Assembly (NCBI GenBank): GCA_023416585.1
Contig: JAEZHM010000083.1
Location: 1 to 10,414, forward strand
DNA from: Bacillota bacterium
GTDB taxonomy: Bacteria > Bacillota > Clostridia > Christensenellales > Aristaeellaceae
Reading direction: 5' to 3'
Length of the DNA: 10,414 nucleotides
Below the pieces are notes generated by a model. The model had not been told where the DNA came from. It did no database searches and saw only the letters and a list, made by a program, of their open reading frames with translations. Shown here in pieces: positions 1-6,272 of this stretch. Position 1 is the first letter of the stretch; every line of letters starts with the position of its first letter. The translations under genes and the position numbers were made by a program.

Positions 1-62
1 AAACGGACGCGGGCAACAGCCTTCTTACGGCGGCCAACGGCATTGAAATCTGCTTGAGCCAT
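1..62 (-). CDS. rpsI: 30S ribosomal protein S9 (5' end only)
   Basis: Only the first 20 codons are inside the window; the gene continues past the left edge. The reading starts with ATG at 62 and gives MAQADFNAVGRRKKAVARVR, which matches the conserved S9 start, where a G-R-R-K-x-A-V-A-R-V segment enters the first strand of the protein. A good ribosome binding site (AAGGAG, 74-79) lies 11 nt upstream. The gap to the rplM stop is 23 bp with no promoter or terminator, so rpsI is co-transcribed with rplM, the usual L13-S9 arrangement. S9 is a small-subunit protein whose C-terminal tail reaches the P-site tRNA; that part is not visible here. Confidence 0.93.
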   Translation of the reverse strand, partial: MAQADFNAVGRRKKAVARVR

Positions 63-85
63 GTTGTATTACGCTCCTTTCCGCG

Positions 86-517
86 TCACTTCAGTTCCAG
101 TTTTTCGGGCTGCTGGGCTTCATGGCCATGCTCGGTGCCTGCATACACCCGCAGCTTGGTGGCCATTTGGCGGCCAAGAGGCCCCTTGGGGAGCATGCCA
201 ACGATAGCCTTTTTCACCGCGAAATCAGGCTTATCGGCCATCAGTTTGCGGTAGACGATCTCTTTCAAGCCGCCCGGATACCCGGTGTGCTTGTAATAGA
301 TTTTCTCATCCAGCTTACGGCCGGTGAGAATCGCCTTGTCGGCGTTGATGATGATCACATGGTCGCCCGTATCCACAAAGGGCGTATAGATAGGTTTGTG
401 CTTGCCGCGAAGTATTCCGGCAACCTGGCTGGCTAAACGGCCCAGCACCAGCCCGTCTGCATCGACAATATACCATTTCCGCTGGATGGCATCGGCCTTG
501 GGCATAAAGGTCTTCAA
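86..517 (-). CDS. rplM: 50S ribosomal protein L13, TTG start
   Basis: A 143-residue protein of normal bacterial L13 length. L13 is an early-assembly 23S rRNA-binding protein of the large subunit. Family landmarks are visible in order: KWYIVDADGLVLGRLAS (residues 14-30), RGKHKP.YTP.VDTGD near 37-52, YYKHTGYPGG near 74-83, and GMLPKGPLGR near 107-116 followed by LRVYAGTEHGHEAQQP. The start codon is TTG at 517: AGGAGG at 526-531 sits 8 nt upstream of it, and the N-terminal MKTFM matches other L13 proteins. The internal ATG (505) would lie 20 nt from that site, which is too far. It is the first gene of an rplM-rpsI operon with its own promoter and a structured leader (541-629) likely to be the autoregulatory L13 leader. 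Confidence 0.97.
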   Translation of the reverse strand: MKTFMPKADAIQRKWYIVDADGLVLGRLASQVAGILRGKHKPIYTPFVDTGDHVIIINADKAILTGRKLDEKIYYKHTGYPGGLKEIVYRKLMADKPDFAVKKAIVGMLPKGPLGRQMATKLRVYAGTEHGHEAQQPEKLELK

Positions 518-525
518 AAGGTATT

Positions 526-531
526 CCTCCT
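526..531 (-). promoter_or_regulatory. Ribosome binding site deciding the rplM TTG start
   Basis: AGGAGG on the minus strand, 8 nt before the TTG at 515-517. It supports the TTG codon over the downstream in-frame ATG, and it lies just after the presumed leader structure, so folding of the leader could affect its access. Confidence 0.8.
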
Positions 532-540
532 CGGATTAGG

Positions 541-629
541 TCTTAAAAGTACGCGGAACCCATGATGGTCGCATGCGCCCGCCATTGTCAATAGTCCCGG
601 GGCTAGCGGAGTCTATTGATGCCAATGGC
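541..629 (-). ncRNA. Probable L13 (rplM) leader RNA
   Basis: The stretch between the rplM promoter and its ribosome binding site folds strongly. On the minus strand GCCATTG (629-623) pairs with CAATGGC (587-581), and the adjoining CAATAG (618-613) pairs with CTATTG (594-589). This leaves a small internal loop (GCAT against A) and an apical loop of about 18 nt. The 3' part holds a CGCATGCG palindrome and a CCGCG segment before the ribosome binding site. L13 leaders are known cis-acting RNAs upstream of rplM in low-GC Gram-positive bacteria, presumed to bind L13 for autoregulation. The assignment rests on position and structure; I could not compare it with the family's covariance model. The transcript's exact 5' end is uncertain and could trim the outer stem. 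Confidence 0.6.
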
Positions 630-630
630 T

Positions 631-660
631 ATCATATAATATTTTCCCATGGCTTGTCAA
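631..660 (-). promoter_or_regulatory. Sigma-A promoter of the rplM-rpsI operon
   Basis: On the minus strand a perfect -35 TTGACA (660-655) is followed after 18 nt by TATGAT (636-631), five of six to the -10 consensus. Transcription would start near 625, giving a leader of about 105 nt before the rplM TTG. It lies just after the ywlE stop, so rplM-rpsI is transcribed separately from the upstream ZIP-sua5-ywlE group, although I see no convincing terminator between them. Confidence 0.8.
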
Positions 661-686
661 GGCTAAAATGAATTTTTTCAGGAAAA

Positions 687-1109
687 TCAATGCTCTTGGA
701 GCCATTCTTCCAAAAGGGAAGCCAGTTGATCCGCTGTTTGCACATACAGGCTGTCACTGCCGCCGAAGGGATCAGGCACAGGCCGTATGAATACATGCGC
801 TTTGCCGGCATATTCCGGAAACCGCTGTATATATTCGTTCCTATGTGCCTCCGTCATACACAAAACCACATCGGCTTTTTTTACAAGCGCTGTGCTTATC
901 CGCTTGGAGCGGTGTCCCCGAAGGGATAGGCCCCTTGCGGCCATGGCACGCTGCGCACCGGGGGATGCCGGGGCGCCGGGAAAAGCGATAAGCCCCGCGC
1001 TGTCGCAGGTAATGGGCAGATGGAGCCGCTTTGACATGTCCTCCATCAGGCACTTGGCCATTGGGCTGCGGCAGGTGTTACCCGTGCACAGAAACAAGAT
1101 ATGGGCCAT
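687..1109 (-). CDS. ywlE: Low-molecular-weight phosphatase, probable protein-arginine phosphatase
   Basis: A 140-residue cytosolic protein of the LMW-PTP family. The P-loop CX5R(S/T) is C8-T-G-N-T-C-R14-S15, with C8 the nucleophile; the general-acid Asp is D113 in a DPFGG segment. The residue before the second cysteine is Thr12. In B. subtilis YwlE the matching threonine (Thr11) is known to select phospho-arginine over phospho-tyrosine, so this enzyme probably removes phosphate from arginines marked by McsB-type kinases for ClpCP degradation. It lies 50 bp after sua5/ywlC, in the order ywlC-ywlE also found in B. subtilis, and has a strong ribosome binding site (AGGAGG, 4 nt before ATG at 1109). 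A general LMW tyrosine phosphatase is the alternative; the family call is firm, the substrate is inferred. Confidence 0.92.
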   Translation of the reverse strand: MAHILFLCTGNTCRSPMAKCLMEDMSKRLHLPITCDSAGLIAFPGAPASPGAQRAMAARGLSLRGHRSKRISTALVKKADVVLCMTEAHRNEYIQRFPEYAGKAHVFIRPVPDPFGGSDSLYVQTADQLASLLEEWLQEH

Positions 1110-1159
1110 GCGACCTCCTGTTTTCCGGTTGATGAGTATTTTTGCTTTTCAGATAAACG

Positions 1160-2203
1160 CTATTCTTTGTCGGCATCAAAAAAATGGAAGGACGCGGCCC
1201 GGCCAAGCCGGTTCATGATAGCAAGGCCCAGGCCGTTTGCTTCCACGACCTCGCTGAATATGCTTTTCATCCCTTCCCGGTCCATGATGCGCAGCACGTC
1301 GAACAGCTTGGCTGCCACCTCCTGGGGACAAAGCATGCTTCCTATGTCTTGCACATGTCTTTCGCCATAGGCTGCTAAGTGCTCTGAAAGCGCCAGGATA
1401 CACGCTGGATTACCATCCTGGATGGATTCATCGTACAACCTTTTGCAGGCGTTAATAACGTTCTCCGGCGTGCCTTTCACCAGCGTCAGCAGGCCCTTGG
1501 GCGCATAATGCCTGTGGCGCATGCCGGGGGAAGGAGCGGCCTCGTTAGGCTTTAGCGGTGCAAGGATGCTTCTTGCCGTTTCCACAGAGCCGGCCACCGA
1601 AGCCAGCATTTCCGGCGTGATTCCGCCTGGACGCAGCACCAGGGGTATTTCCCCTGTCATATCCACCACCGTCGATTCCAAACCCACATCGCAGGGGCCG
1701 CCATCCAAAATGAGGGGAATGCGGCCTGCCATATCCTCTGCCACATGCGAAGCCTTCGTCGGGCTGGGCCGGCCGCTGCGGTTGGCGCTGGGTGCGGCCA
1801 CAGGGCAGCCGCAGGCTTTTATAAGCGCTCTGGCTACCGGGTGGGAGGGCATGCGTATAGCTACCGTATCAAGGCCTGCTGTGGTCACATCGGGAACGGC
1901 GGCTGTCTTTTTCATGAGAAGCGTCAGCGGCCCGGGCCAGAAGGCGTCCATCAATTTCAGCGCCTTTTCAGTGGGATGGCACAGGGGCAATAAATCTTCC
2001 CTTTCGGTGATATGCACGATCAGGGGATTGTCCGCCGGGCGCTCCTTGGCGGCAAATATTGATAAAACCGCCTTTTCGTTCAGCGCGTCGGCACCAAGGC
2101 CGTATACCGTTTCCGTAGGGAAGGCGACCAGCTCTCCATTTTTCAAAAGAGAGGCGGCATATTGGATAGCTTCATCTGTGGGTTTAAGGCAGTGGGTTTC
2201 CAT
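1160..2203 (-). CDS. ywlC: Threonylcarbamoyl-AMP synthase (Sua5/YwlC type)
   Basis: Makes L-threonylcarbamoyladenylate from threonine, bicarbonate and ATP, the first step of the t6A modification at position 37 of ANN-decoding tRNAs; TsaB/D/E then transfer the group. The 347-residue product has the two-domain Sua5 form. The YrdC domain covers about residues 8-200, with FPTETVYGLG (28-37), KERPADNPL (53-61), APSANRSGRPSPT (137-149), the DGGP..VGLESTVVD stretch (167-181) and LRPGGIT (190-196). A conserved linker SPGMRHRHYAP (225-235) leads to a C-terminal Sua5 domain (about 237-347). A longer reading from TTG at 2224 exists, but that codon overlaps the region just before the ribosome binding site AAGGAG (2214-2219), which sits 10 nt from ATG 2203; the ATG is chosen. 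It follows the ZIP gene by 30 bp. Confidence 0.95.
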   Translation of the reverse strand: METHCLKPTDEAIQYAASLLKNGELVAFPTETVYGLGADALNEKAVLSIFAAKERPADNPLIVHITEREDLLPLCHPTEKALKLMDAFWPGPLTLLMKKTAAVPDVTTAGLDTVAIRMPSHPVARALIKACGCPVAAPSANRSGRPSPTKASHVAEDMAGRIPLILDGGPCDVGLESTVVDMTGEIPLVLRPGGITPEMLASVAGSVETARSILAPLKPNEAAPSPGMRHRHYAPKGLLTLVKGTPENVINACKRLYDESIQDGNPACILALSEHLAAYGERHVQDIGSMLCPQEVAAKLFDVLRIMDREGMKSIFSEVVEANGLGLAIMNRLGRAASFHFFDADKE

Positions 2204-2213
2204 CAGGGGCAGG

Positions 2214-2219
2214 CTCCTT
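2214..2219 (-). promoter_or_regulatory. Ribosome binding site deciding the sua5/ywlC start
   Basis: AAGGAG on the minus strand, 10 nt before ATG 2203. It lies downstream of the alternative upstream TTG (2224), which therefore cannot be served by it. Confidence 0.7.
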
Positions 2220-2233
2220 ATCAATCATTTGCA

Positions 2234-2959
2234 TTATAACCATAATGCCAGCAGGCATCCTGATACGATGCCAAGGGACAATAACAGCGTTTCTATGCGG
2301 CCCGCGCTTTTCTTCTGCGCTTCGGGCAAAAGGCTGGCGCAGGTGATCTGCAGCATCGCTCCGCCCGCGAGCCCCAGGCAGGCGGCCAGCGCCTGATGCC
2401 CGAATCCTCCGGCGTACATGCCGATGAGGGCGCCCAGAAGCGTAGGAAAACCGCTGAGAAGTGCGGCAAAAAGCACACGGCTTAACTTCATGCCGCCTTC
2501 GCGAAGCGGCAGTGACATGGATAAGCCCTCCGGTACATCATGGAGCACGATGGCCAGGCAAAGCGCCAGGCCGAACATGGGGGCGTCGGCATACCCCGCG
2601 CCTACCGCCAGCCCTTCAGGCAGGTTGTGAAGCGCAATGCCGATACCGATCAGCAGTCCTGAGAGGAGCAGGGAATTGCCGCCGTGTTTTCGCTCATACC
2701 GCGTGAGAACCACATCGGACACAAGCATGAAGAGAATACCGGCCAGAAGGGTAATGATCGCTGTTAACTGATCAAGAAGCAGCGCCTCGGGCAAAAGTTC
2801 AAAGCAGACGATGGATATCATCAGCCCGCCTGTGAAGTGCAGAATACGGCTGATAGCCCGGGAAGAAAGACGGGGCAAGAGGATGGCAATCAGACCGCCC
2901 AGCCCCGTTCCCAGAAAACCTGCGCAGGCGCTGAGGATCAGCATCGTTCCATAGTCCAT
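2234..2959 (-). CDS. ZIP family divalent metal transporter
   Basis: A 241-residue integral membrane protein with about eight hydrophobic segments, the size of GufA/ZupT-like bacterial ZIPs. ZIP proteins bring Zn2+ or other divalent metals into the cytoplasm. The paired metal-site motifs of transmembrane helices 4 and 5 are present: HNLPEG (111-116) and HDVPEG (140-145). LLPEA occurs twice (55-59 and 210-214), consistent with the internal symmetry of the fold. The reading frame stays open upstream to 3178, but the extra 73 residues are translation of a palindrome-rich non-coding stretch and are not hydrophobic or ZIP-like. GGGGG (2968-2972, within AAGGGGG) lies 8 nt before the ATG at 2959. It heads a ZIP-sua5-ywlE group. 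A 22-bp palindrome just before the ribosome binding site may be regulatory. Metal specificity cannot be read from the sequence. Confidence 0.92.
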   Translation of the reverse strand: MDYGTMLILSACAGFLGTGLGGLIAILLPRLSSRAISRILHFTGGLMISIVCFELLPEALLLDQLTAIITLLAGILFMLVSDVVLTRYERKHGGNSLLLSGLLIGIGIALHNLPEGLAVGAGYADAPMFGLALCLAIVLHDVPEGLSMSLPLREGGMKLSRVLFAALLSGFPTLLGALIGMYAGGFGHQALAACLGLAGGAMLQITCASLLPEAQKKSAGRIETLLLSLGIVSGCLLALWL

Positions 2960-2967
2960 AGCATTTT

Positions 2968-2974
2968 CCCCCTT
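2968..2974 (-). promoter_or_regulatory. Ribosome binding site deciding the ZIP gene start
   Basis: AAGGGGG on the minus strand, 8 nt before ATG 2959. It selects the 241-residue protein over the longer open frame beginning at 3178. Confidence 0.6.
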
Positions 2975-2996
2975 CATACCCTGCATGCAAGGTATG
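2975..2996 (-). promoter_or_regulatory. Palindrome abutting the ZIP ribosome binding site
   Basis: CATACC and GGTATG frame an inner TGCATGCA-like core. As RNA it forms a stem of 9 pairs (one G-U) with a 4-nt loop, ending immediately before the ribosome binding site. It could be a hairpin affecting translation or a two-fold-symmetric operator for a regulator, for example a metal-responsive one. The position is suggestive; the function is not shown. Confidence 0.4.
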
Positions 2997-3038
2997 CTGG
3001 TAGAAAGCGGCGTTATGCCTACAGAACTTTTCGTGGAT

Positions 3039-3217
3039 AGGTAACTGGGGAAGGTGTCCAAGGGGTACACCCCTCCGACTGAAAATCCGAAGCCAGCGGC
3101 ATGTGTGGTGGCTTCGGAAGCCTTGCGAAGCAAGGTTTCCTTACGCCATTCCCTGGCCGTGATGTTCGCACCAGCCAAGTAAAGCGAAGGCTGGTGCGCA
3201 ACAGCATAAGGGAATGG
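3039..3217. repeat. Palindrome cluster between prfA and the ZIP gene
   Basis: The prfA-ZIP gap (2960-3258, 299 bp) has no gene but several inverted repeats, given here in plus-strand coordinates. (a) 3061-3066/3069-3074, AGGGGT/ACCCCT, with GGTGT 3053-3057 able to compete for ACACC 3067-3071. (b) 3086-3095/3109-3118, TCCGAAGCCA/TGGCTTCGGA, 10 bp. (c) 3116-3126/3130-3140, an 11-bp stem with one G-U pair and a 3-nt loop; it shares bases with (b), so the two exclude each other. (d) a nested pair, outer CCATTCCCT/AGGGAATGG (3146-3154/3209-3217) and inner CGCACCAGCC/GGCTGGTGCG (3167-3176/3189-3198), both perfect. This density suggests a dispersed mobile repeat or a structured RNA. I recognise no known family. 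Confidence 0.6.
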
Positions 3218-3224
3218 TGCAGGC

Positions 3225-3253
3225 TCGAAAAAGTGGCATTGCCACTTTTTCGA
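3225..3253 (-). terminator. Palindromic terminator after prfA
   Basis: A perfect 29-bp palindrome with 14-bp arms (TCGAAAAAGTGGCA and its complement) around one base, 5 nt after the prfA stop. Read from the minus strand it gives a GTGGC/GCCAC core stem flanked by an A5 tract and a T5 tract. That is the layout of an intrinsic terminator that can work from either side. The T run is short and is followed by CGAG, so termination may be partial, and it may belong to the palindrome cluster beyond it. Confidence 0.6.
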
Positions 3254-3258
3254 AGTTG

Positions 3259-4326
3259 TTATGATTCCTGGCCAAGCTGCTTGAGCTGCTGGGCTTGCTC
3301 TTCCACTCGCAGCGCGTCGATGATTTCATCCAGATCGCCGTCGATGATATCGTTTATGCGGTATAGGGTAAGGCCGATGCGGTGGTCGGTGACGCGGCCC
3401 TGGGGGAAGTTGTACGTGCGGATGCGCTCGCTCCTGTCCCCTGTGCCGATTTGGCCGCGGCGGTTTTGAGCGTACGCCGCATCCTTTTCCGCCTGCATGC
3501 GCTCCAGCAGGCGGGATTTCAACACCTTCATGGCTTTATCTTTATTTTTGATTTGACTTTTTTCATCCTGGCAGGTTACGACCAGCCCCGTGGGCAGGTG
3601 GGTGATGCGTACCGCCGAGTCGGTGGTGTTGACGCACTGGCCGCCATGGCCTGTGGAGCGGTATACGTCTATGCGCAAATCGCCGGGATTGATGTTGACT
3701 TCCACATCCTCCGCCTCAGGCAGCACGGCCACGGTGCAGGTGCTGGTGTGAATGCGCCCGGAGGATTCAGTGGAAGGAACGCGCTGCACGCGATGAACAC
3801 CGCTTTCAAACTTTAAGCGGCTGAAAACGCTGTTGCCGTACATGGAAAACACGGCTTCCTTCACGCCGCCAAGCTCCGTTTCATTGATGCTGACCGGCTC
3901 CACACGCCAGTTGTGGCGCTCGGCATAGCGTGTATACATGCGCATCAGTTCCGCCGCGAACAGGCTGGCTTCCTCGCCGCCGGCGCCGCCGCGGATCTCC
4001 ATGATGATGTTGCGCTGGTCGTTGGGGTCTTGGGGCAAAAGCAGCACCTTCAACTGCTGTTCCGCTTCCTCCTTGCGGCCAAGCAGGGCGCGAAGCTCCT
4101 CCTGGGCCATATCCGCAAGGTCAGGGTCCTTTAGTAGGGCCTGGGTACCGTTAAGCTCCGAAAGAAGCAGCTGGTAATCTTCCCAGGCACGTACGGAAGG
4201 CTCCAATTGTGCATGCTCACGCACCAGCTTTTTCCACAGCGCCTGATCGGCGATGATGTCGGGCTGGGATACTGCGGTGGACAATTCCTCGTACCTGTTT
4301 TGCATCCATTCAAACTTGTCAAACAT
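3259..4326 (-). CDS. prfA: Peptide chain release factor 1 (RF1)
   Basis: RF1 reads UAA and UAG in the ribosomal A site and triggers release of the finished protein. The 355-residue length is normal. The GGAGGEEA segment (113-120) opens the conserved core. The codon-recognition P-x-T tripeptide is P184-S-T186, followed by ESSGRIHTSTCTVAVLPEAE. The catalytic GGQ is at 228-230 (STGHGGQ), then VNTTDSAVRITHLPTG and CQDEKSQIKNK. The GGQ glutamine is the substrate of PrmC, encoded just upstream. The prfA ATG (4326) lies inside the end of prmC with an 8-nt overlap, and its AGGAGG site is within prmC codons, so translation is probably coupled. RF2 is ruled out by the P-x-T tripeptide in place of SPF. 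The terminator at 3225-3253 follows. Confidence 0.98.
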   Translation of the reverse strand: MFDKFEWMQNRYEELSTAVSQPDIIADQALWKKLVREHAQLEPSVRAWEDYQLLLSELNGTQALLKDPDLADMAQEELRALLGRKEEAEQQLKVLLLPQDPNDQRNIIMEIRGGAGGEEASLFAAELMRMYTRYAERHNWRVEPVSINETELGGVKEAVFSMYGNSVFSRLKFESGVHRVQRVPSTESSGRIHTSTCTVAVLPEAEDVEVNINPGDLRIDVYRSTGHGGQCVNTTDSAVRITHLPTGLVVTCQDEKSQIKNKDKAMKVLKSRLLERMQAEKDAAYAQNRRGQIGTGDRSERIRTYNFPQGRVTDHRIGLTLYRINDIIDGDLDEIIDALRVEEQAQQLKQLGQES

Positions 4327-5179
4327 GGGTTCCTCCTGAGAGGGAAGATATGGCGGATACGATCCGAGGGATCCGGTTTAAATCCTGAAAAACTTCTACC
4401 TGCGTAAATGCTGGGGAAAACAGGTTTTTCACCGCTTCTGATTGATCATATCCCACTTCGCAAAAAAGCGCCCCGCCGGGGCAAAGGCTTGAGGGTGCTT
4501 CCAGTGCCAGCTTCCTGTAAAAAAGAAGGCCGTCCGCGCCGCCGTCCAGGGCAATACGGGGCTCATAGCGCACTTCCGCCTGCAGCGTTTCACAGTCCGC
4601 TTTTGGGATATAAGGAGGGTTGCATACGATCAGGTCAAATTGCATTTTAGATACCGCGGACAGGAAGTCGCCCTGATAAAACGTTACTTTCGCGTGGTGT
4701 GTTTCGGCGTTTTTCTTAGCGATAAACAACGCTTTTCCGGAAATGTCTGCGGCAAAAACCTCGGCTTTAGGCTCAATTAAGGCAATGGCAACAGCCAGCG
4801 CACCGCTGCCGGTGCAAAGATCGAGCACTGTGGGGGAAGGCAGGTTTTGCTTTTTAAGCCAAAGAAGCGCCTGTTCGCAAAGAAGTTCCGTTTCCGGGCG
4901 GGGAATCAGCACGTTTTCATCCACGTACAGTGGAAAGCCCATGAAGTACTGGCAGGCTAAGATGTATTGCAGAGGCTCCCTTTGGATCCTAAGTGCAAGC
5001 AGCCTATTATACTCCTTATGTGCTGTGGGGGAAAGCGCTTCACGTCCACGAAGCGTAAGCTCCATTCGATTTGCGTTCAGCACATGGGCGAGAAGGAGTT
5101 CCGCGTCCAGGTGGCTGTCGGGAACATCCGCTTTAAAAAGCGCTTCCGCCGCTTCTTTCAAAGCCTCATGAATGGTCAT
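4319..5179 (-). CDS. prmC: Release factor glutamine methyltransferase
   Basis: Methylates the glutamine of the GGQ motif in RF1 and RF2 with S-adenosylmethionine, raising release activity. The 286-residue product has the two parts of the family: a helical N-terminal substrate-binding domain (about 1-85) with DSHLDAELLLAHVL (21-34) and REPLQYI (67-73), and a Rossmann methyltransferase domain. LIPRPETE (91-98), the SAM-binding loop DLCTGSGALA (120-129), and the NPPY glutamine-binding motif (187-190) followed by IPK are all intact. It starts at ATG 5179, sharing ATGA with the DUF1385 stop, and overlaps prfA by 8 nt. The order prmC then prfA is the reverse of the usual prfA-prmC order in Bacillus and E. 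coli but fits clostridial DUF1385-prmC-prfA operons. Confidence 0.97.
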   Translation of the reverse strand: MTIHEALKEAAEALFKADVPDSHLDAELLLAHVLNANRMELTLRGREALSPTAHKEYNRLLALRIQREPLQYILACQYFMGFPLYVDENVLIPRPETELLCEQALLWLKKQNLPSPTVLDLCTGSGALAVAIALIEPKAEVFAADISGKALFIAKKNAETHHAKVTFYQGDFLSAVSKMQFDLIVCNPPYIPKADCETLQAEVRYEPRIALDGGADGLLFYRKLALEAPSSLCPGGALFCEVGYDQSEAVKNLFSPAFTQVEVFQDLNRIPRIVSAISSLSGGTHV

Positions 5180-6174
5180 GCCTGGATGGGTTCCGCATTG
5201 GGGACGGCGTTTATAACGGTATAGCCGTCCTGGGTCTTTTCACCTTCCGGCAGGCCGTACAGCGCGGCGTTCATGGCGGCGATGGCTACTTCCAGCATCT
5301 TGTCGTCAGGGGTGCGGGTGGTAAGCTTCTGCATCATCAGCCCCGGCCAGCGCAGCGCCTGCACCAGCTTGCCGTTGGCATGGGCAAGGCCCTTCAATAT
5401 TTCATAGCTGATCCCGGCCACTATGGGTAGCAATGCCAGGCGGCTTAATACCCGCAGAATATAGTTGCTGCCGTTATAGCCCACCAGGGTATAGAGCAGA
5501 ATGGCCAGCACGAACACGATCAGAAGGAACGTGGTGCCGCACCTGGGATGCAGAGGAGAAAACTGCCGGGCGTTTTCTGGTGTCAGCGGAAGGTCATGTT
5601 CATGGCAATATACCGTTTTATGCTCCGCACCATGATACTGGAAGGTGCGCCGCACATCTGGGATGGTGCCGCAGAAGGCCATGTAGCCGATCAGAATCAG
5701 GATGCGGGTCAGCCCCTCCAGCAGATTGACGACCACCTTGGATTCAAAAGCCTGCCTCAAAGCGCTGCCCACCAGCGCAGGCAGTACGAAGAACAGGCCG
5801 ATGGCCAGTACGATGGCCAGCACCGCGGCTGTACCCATAATGATTTTGTCAATGCCCTTGCCAAGCTTTTTGGACAGCCATATTTCGAATTTGGATGGCT
5901 CCTCATCCATCAGCCCCAGCATATTGCTGCTTAACTGCAGCGTTTTCATACCAAGGGACAGCATGCTGCCCATGCCAATGATCCCCCGGAAGAAGGGATA
6001 CCCCATCCATTTATGTTTTTTTGAAGGCGGGACATACGTATCGCGCTTGACCACGATGGTTCCGTTGGGGCGGCGCACCGCCACGGCGATAGCCTCCGGC
6101 CCCTTCATCATGACGCCTTCCATAACGGCCTGACCGCCGATATCAACACGCTTTTGTGCGGTAGAATTGCTCAT
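5176..6174 (-). CDS. DUF1385 family membrane protein (function unknown)
   Basis: A 332-residue member of the DUF1385 family, common in Clostridia next to rpmE, prmC and prfA; its function is not known to me. The hallmark IGGQAVMEGVMMKGP lies at 12-26. YHGAEHKTVYCHE (180-192) and LHPRCGTTF (208-216) carry conserved His, Glu and Cys residues that could bind a metal (inference). Hydrophobic segments lie near 112-135, 155-172, 216-233 and 244-262, so it is a multi-pass membrane protein. I chose ATG 6174 because AAAGAGG (6184-6190) sits 9 nt upstream; the longer frame from ATG 6231 has no ribosome binding site and adds 19 unconserved residues. Its stop overlaps the prmC start (ATGA), so it heads the DUF1385-prmC-prfA operon. 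The phrase 'YqhQ-like' is sometimes used for this family. Confidence 0.93.
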   Translation of the reverse strand: MSNSTAQKRVDIGGQAVMEGVMMKGPEAIAVAVRRPNGTIVVKRDTYVPPSKKHKWMGYPFFRGIIGMGSMLSLGMKTLQLSSNMLGLMDEEPSKFEIWLSKKLGKGIDKIIMGTAAVLAIVLAIGLFFVLPALVGSALRQAFESKVVVNLLEGLTRILILIGYMAFCGTIPDVRRTFQYHGAEHKTVYCHEHDLPLTPENARQFSPLHPRCGTTFLLIVFVLAILLYTLVGYNGSNYILRVLSRLALLPIVAGISYEILKGLAHANGKLVQALRWPGLMMQKLTTRTPDDKMLEVAIAAMNAALYGLPEGEKTQDGYTVINAVPNAEPIQA

Positions 6175-6183
6175 AGCATCATA

Positions 6184-6190
6184 CCTCTTT
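6184..6190 (-). promoter_or_regulatory. Ribosome binding site deciding the DUF1385 start
   Basis: AAAGAGG on the minus strand, 9 nt before ATG 6174. No comparable site precedes the in-frame ATG at 6231. Confidence 0.6.
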
Positions 6191-6237
6191 CCGCCCGGAT
6201 TAAACACAGGCAATATACAGTCATTCGACATGAAGCT

Positions 6238-6266
6238 TGTTTATCCCTGCCGTAAGTTTCTGACAA
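6238..6266 (-). promoter_or_regulatory. Possible promoter of the DUF1385-prmC-prfA operon
   Basis: TTGTCA (6266-6261, five of six to the -35 consensus) is followed after 17 nt by TAAACA (6243-6238, only three of six). The operon needs a start somewhere here, since a strong terminator and a MITE-like element separate it from rpmE. The -10 match is weak and the call is tentative. Confidence 0.3.
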
Positions 6267-6272
6267 TAATAA

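Noticed and set aside
661..686. A/T-rich stretch after ywlE as a terminator
   Set aside because: Only a weak ATTTTC/GAAAA(A)AT pairing with no GC stem; not a credible intrinsic terminator.
1521..2396. A 291-codon open frame on the plus strand
   Set aside because: It lies opposite sua5/ywlC and the end of the ZIP gene, both firmly identified; its product has no recognisable domain and it lacks a ribosome binding site. A shadow frame.
3034..3061. TTGGAC and TATCCA 16 nt apart as a ZIP promoter
   Set aside because: Poor matches to both hexamers and inside the palindrome cluster; no convincing promoter for the ZIP-sua5-ywlE group could be found.
2960..3178. N-terminal extension of the ZIP protein by 73 residues
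   Set aside because: The frame happens to stay open through the palindrome cluster; the residues are not ZIP-like and a better ribosome binding site precedes ATG 2959.
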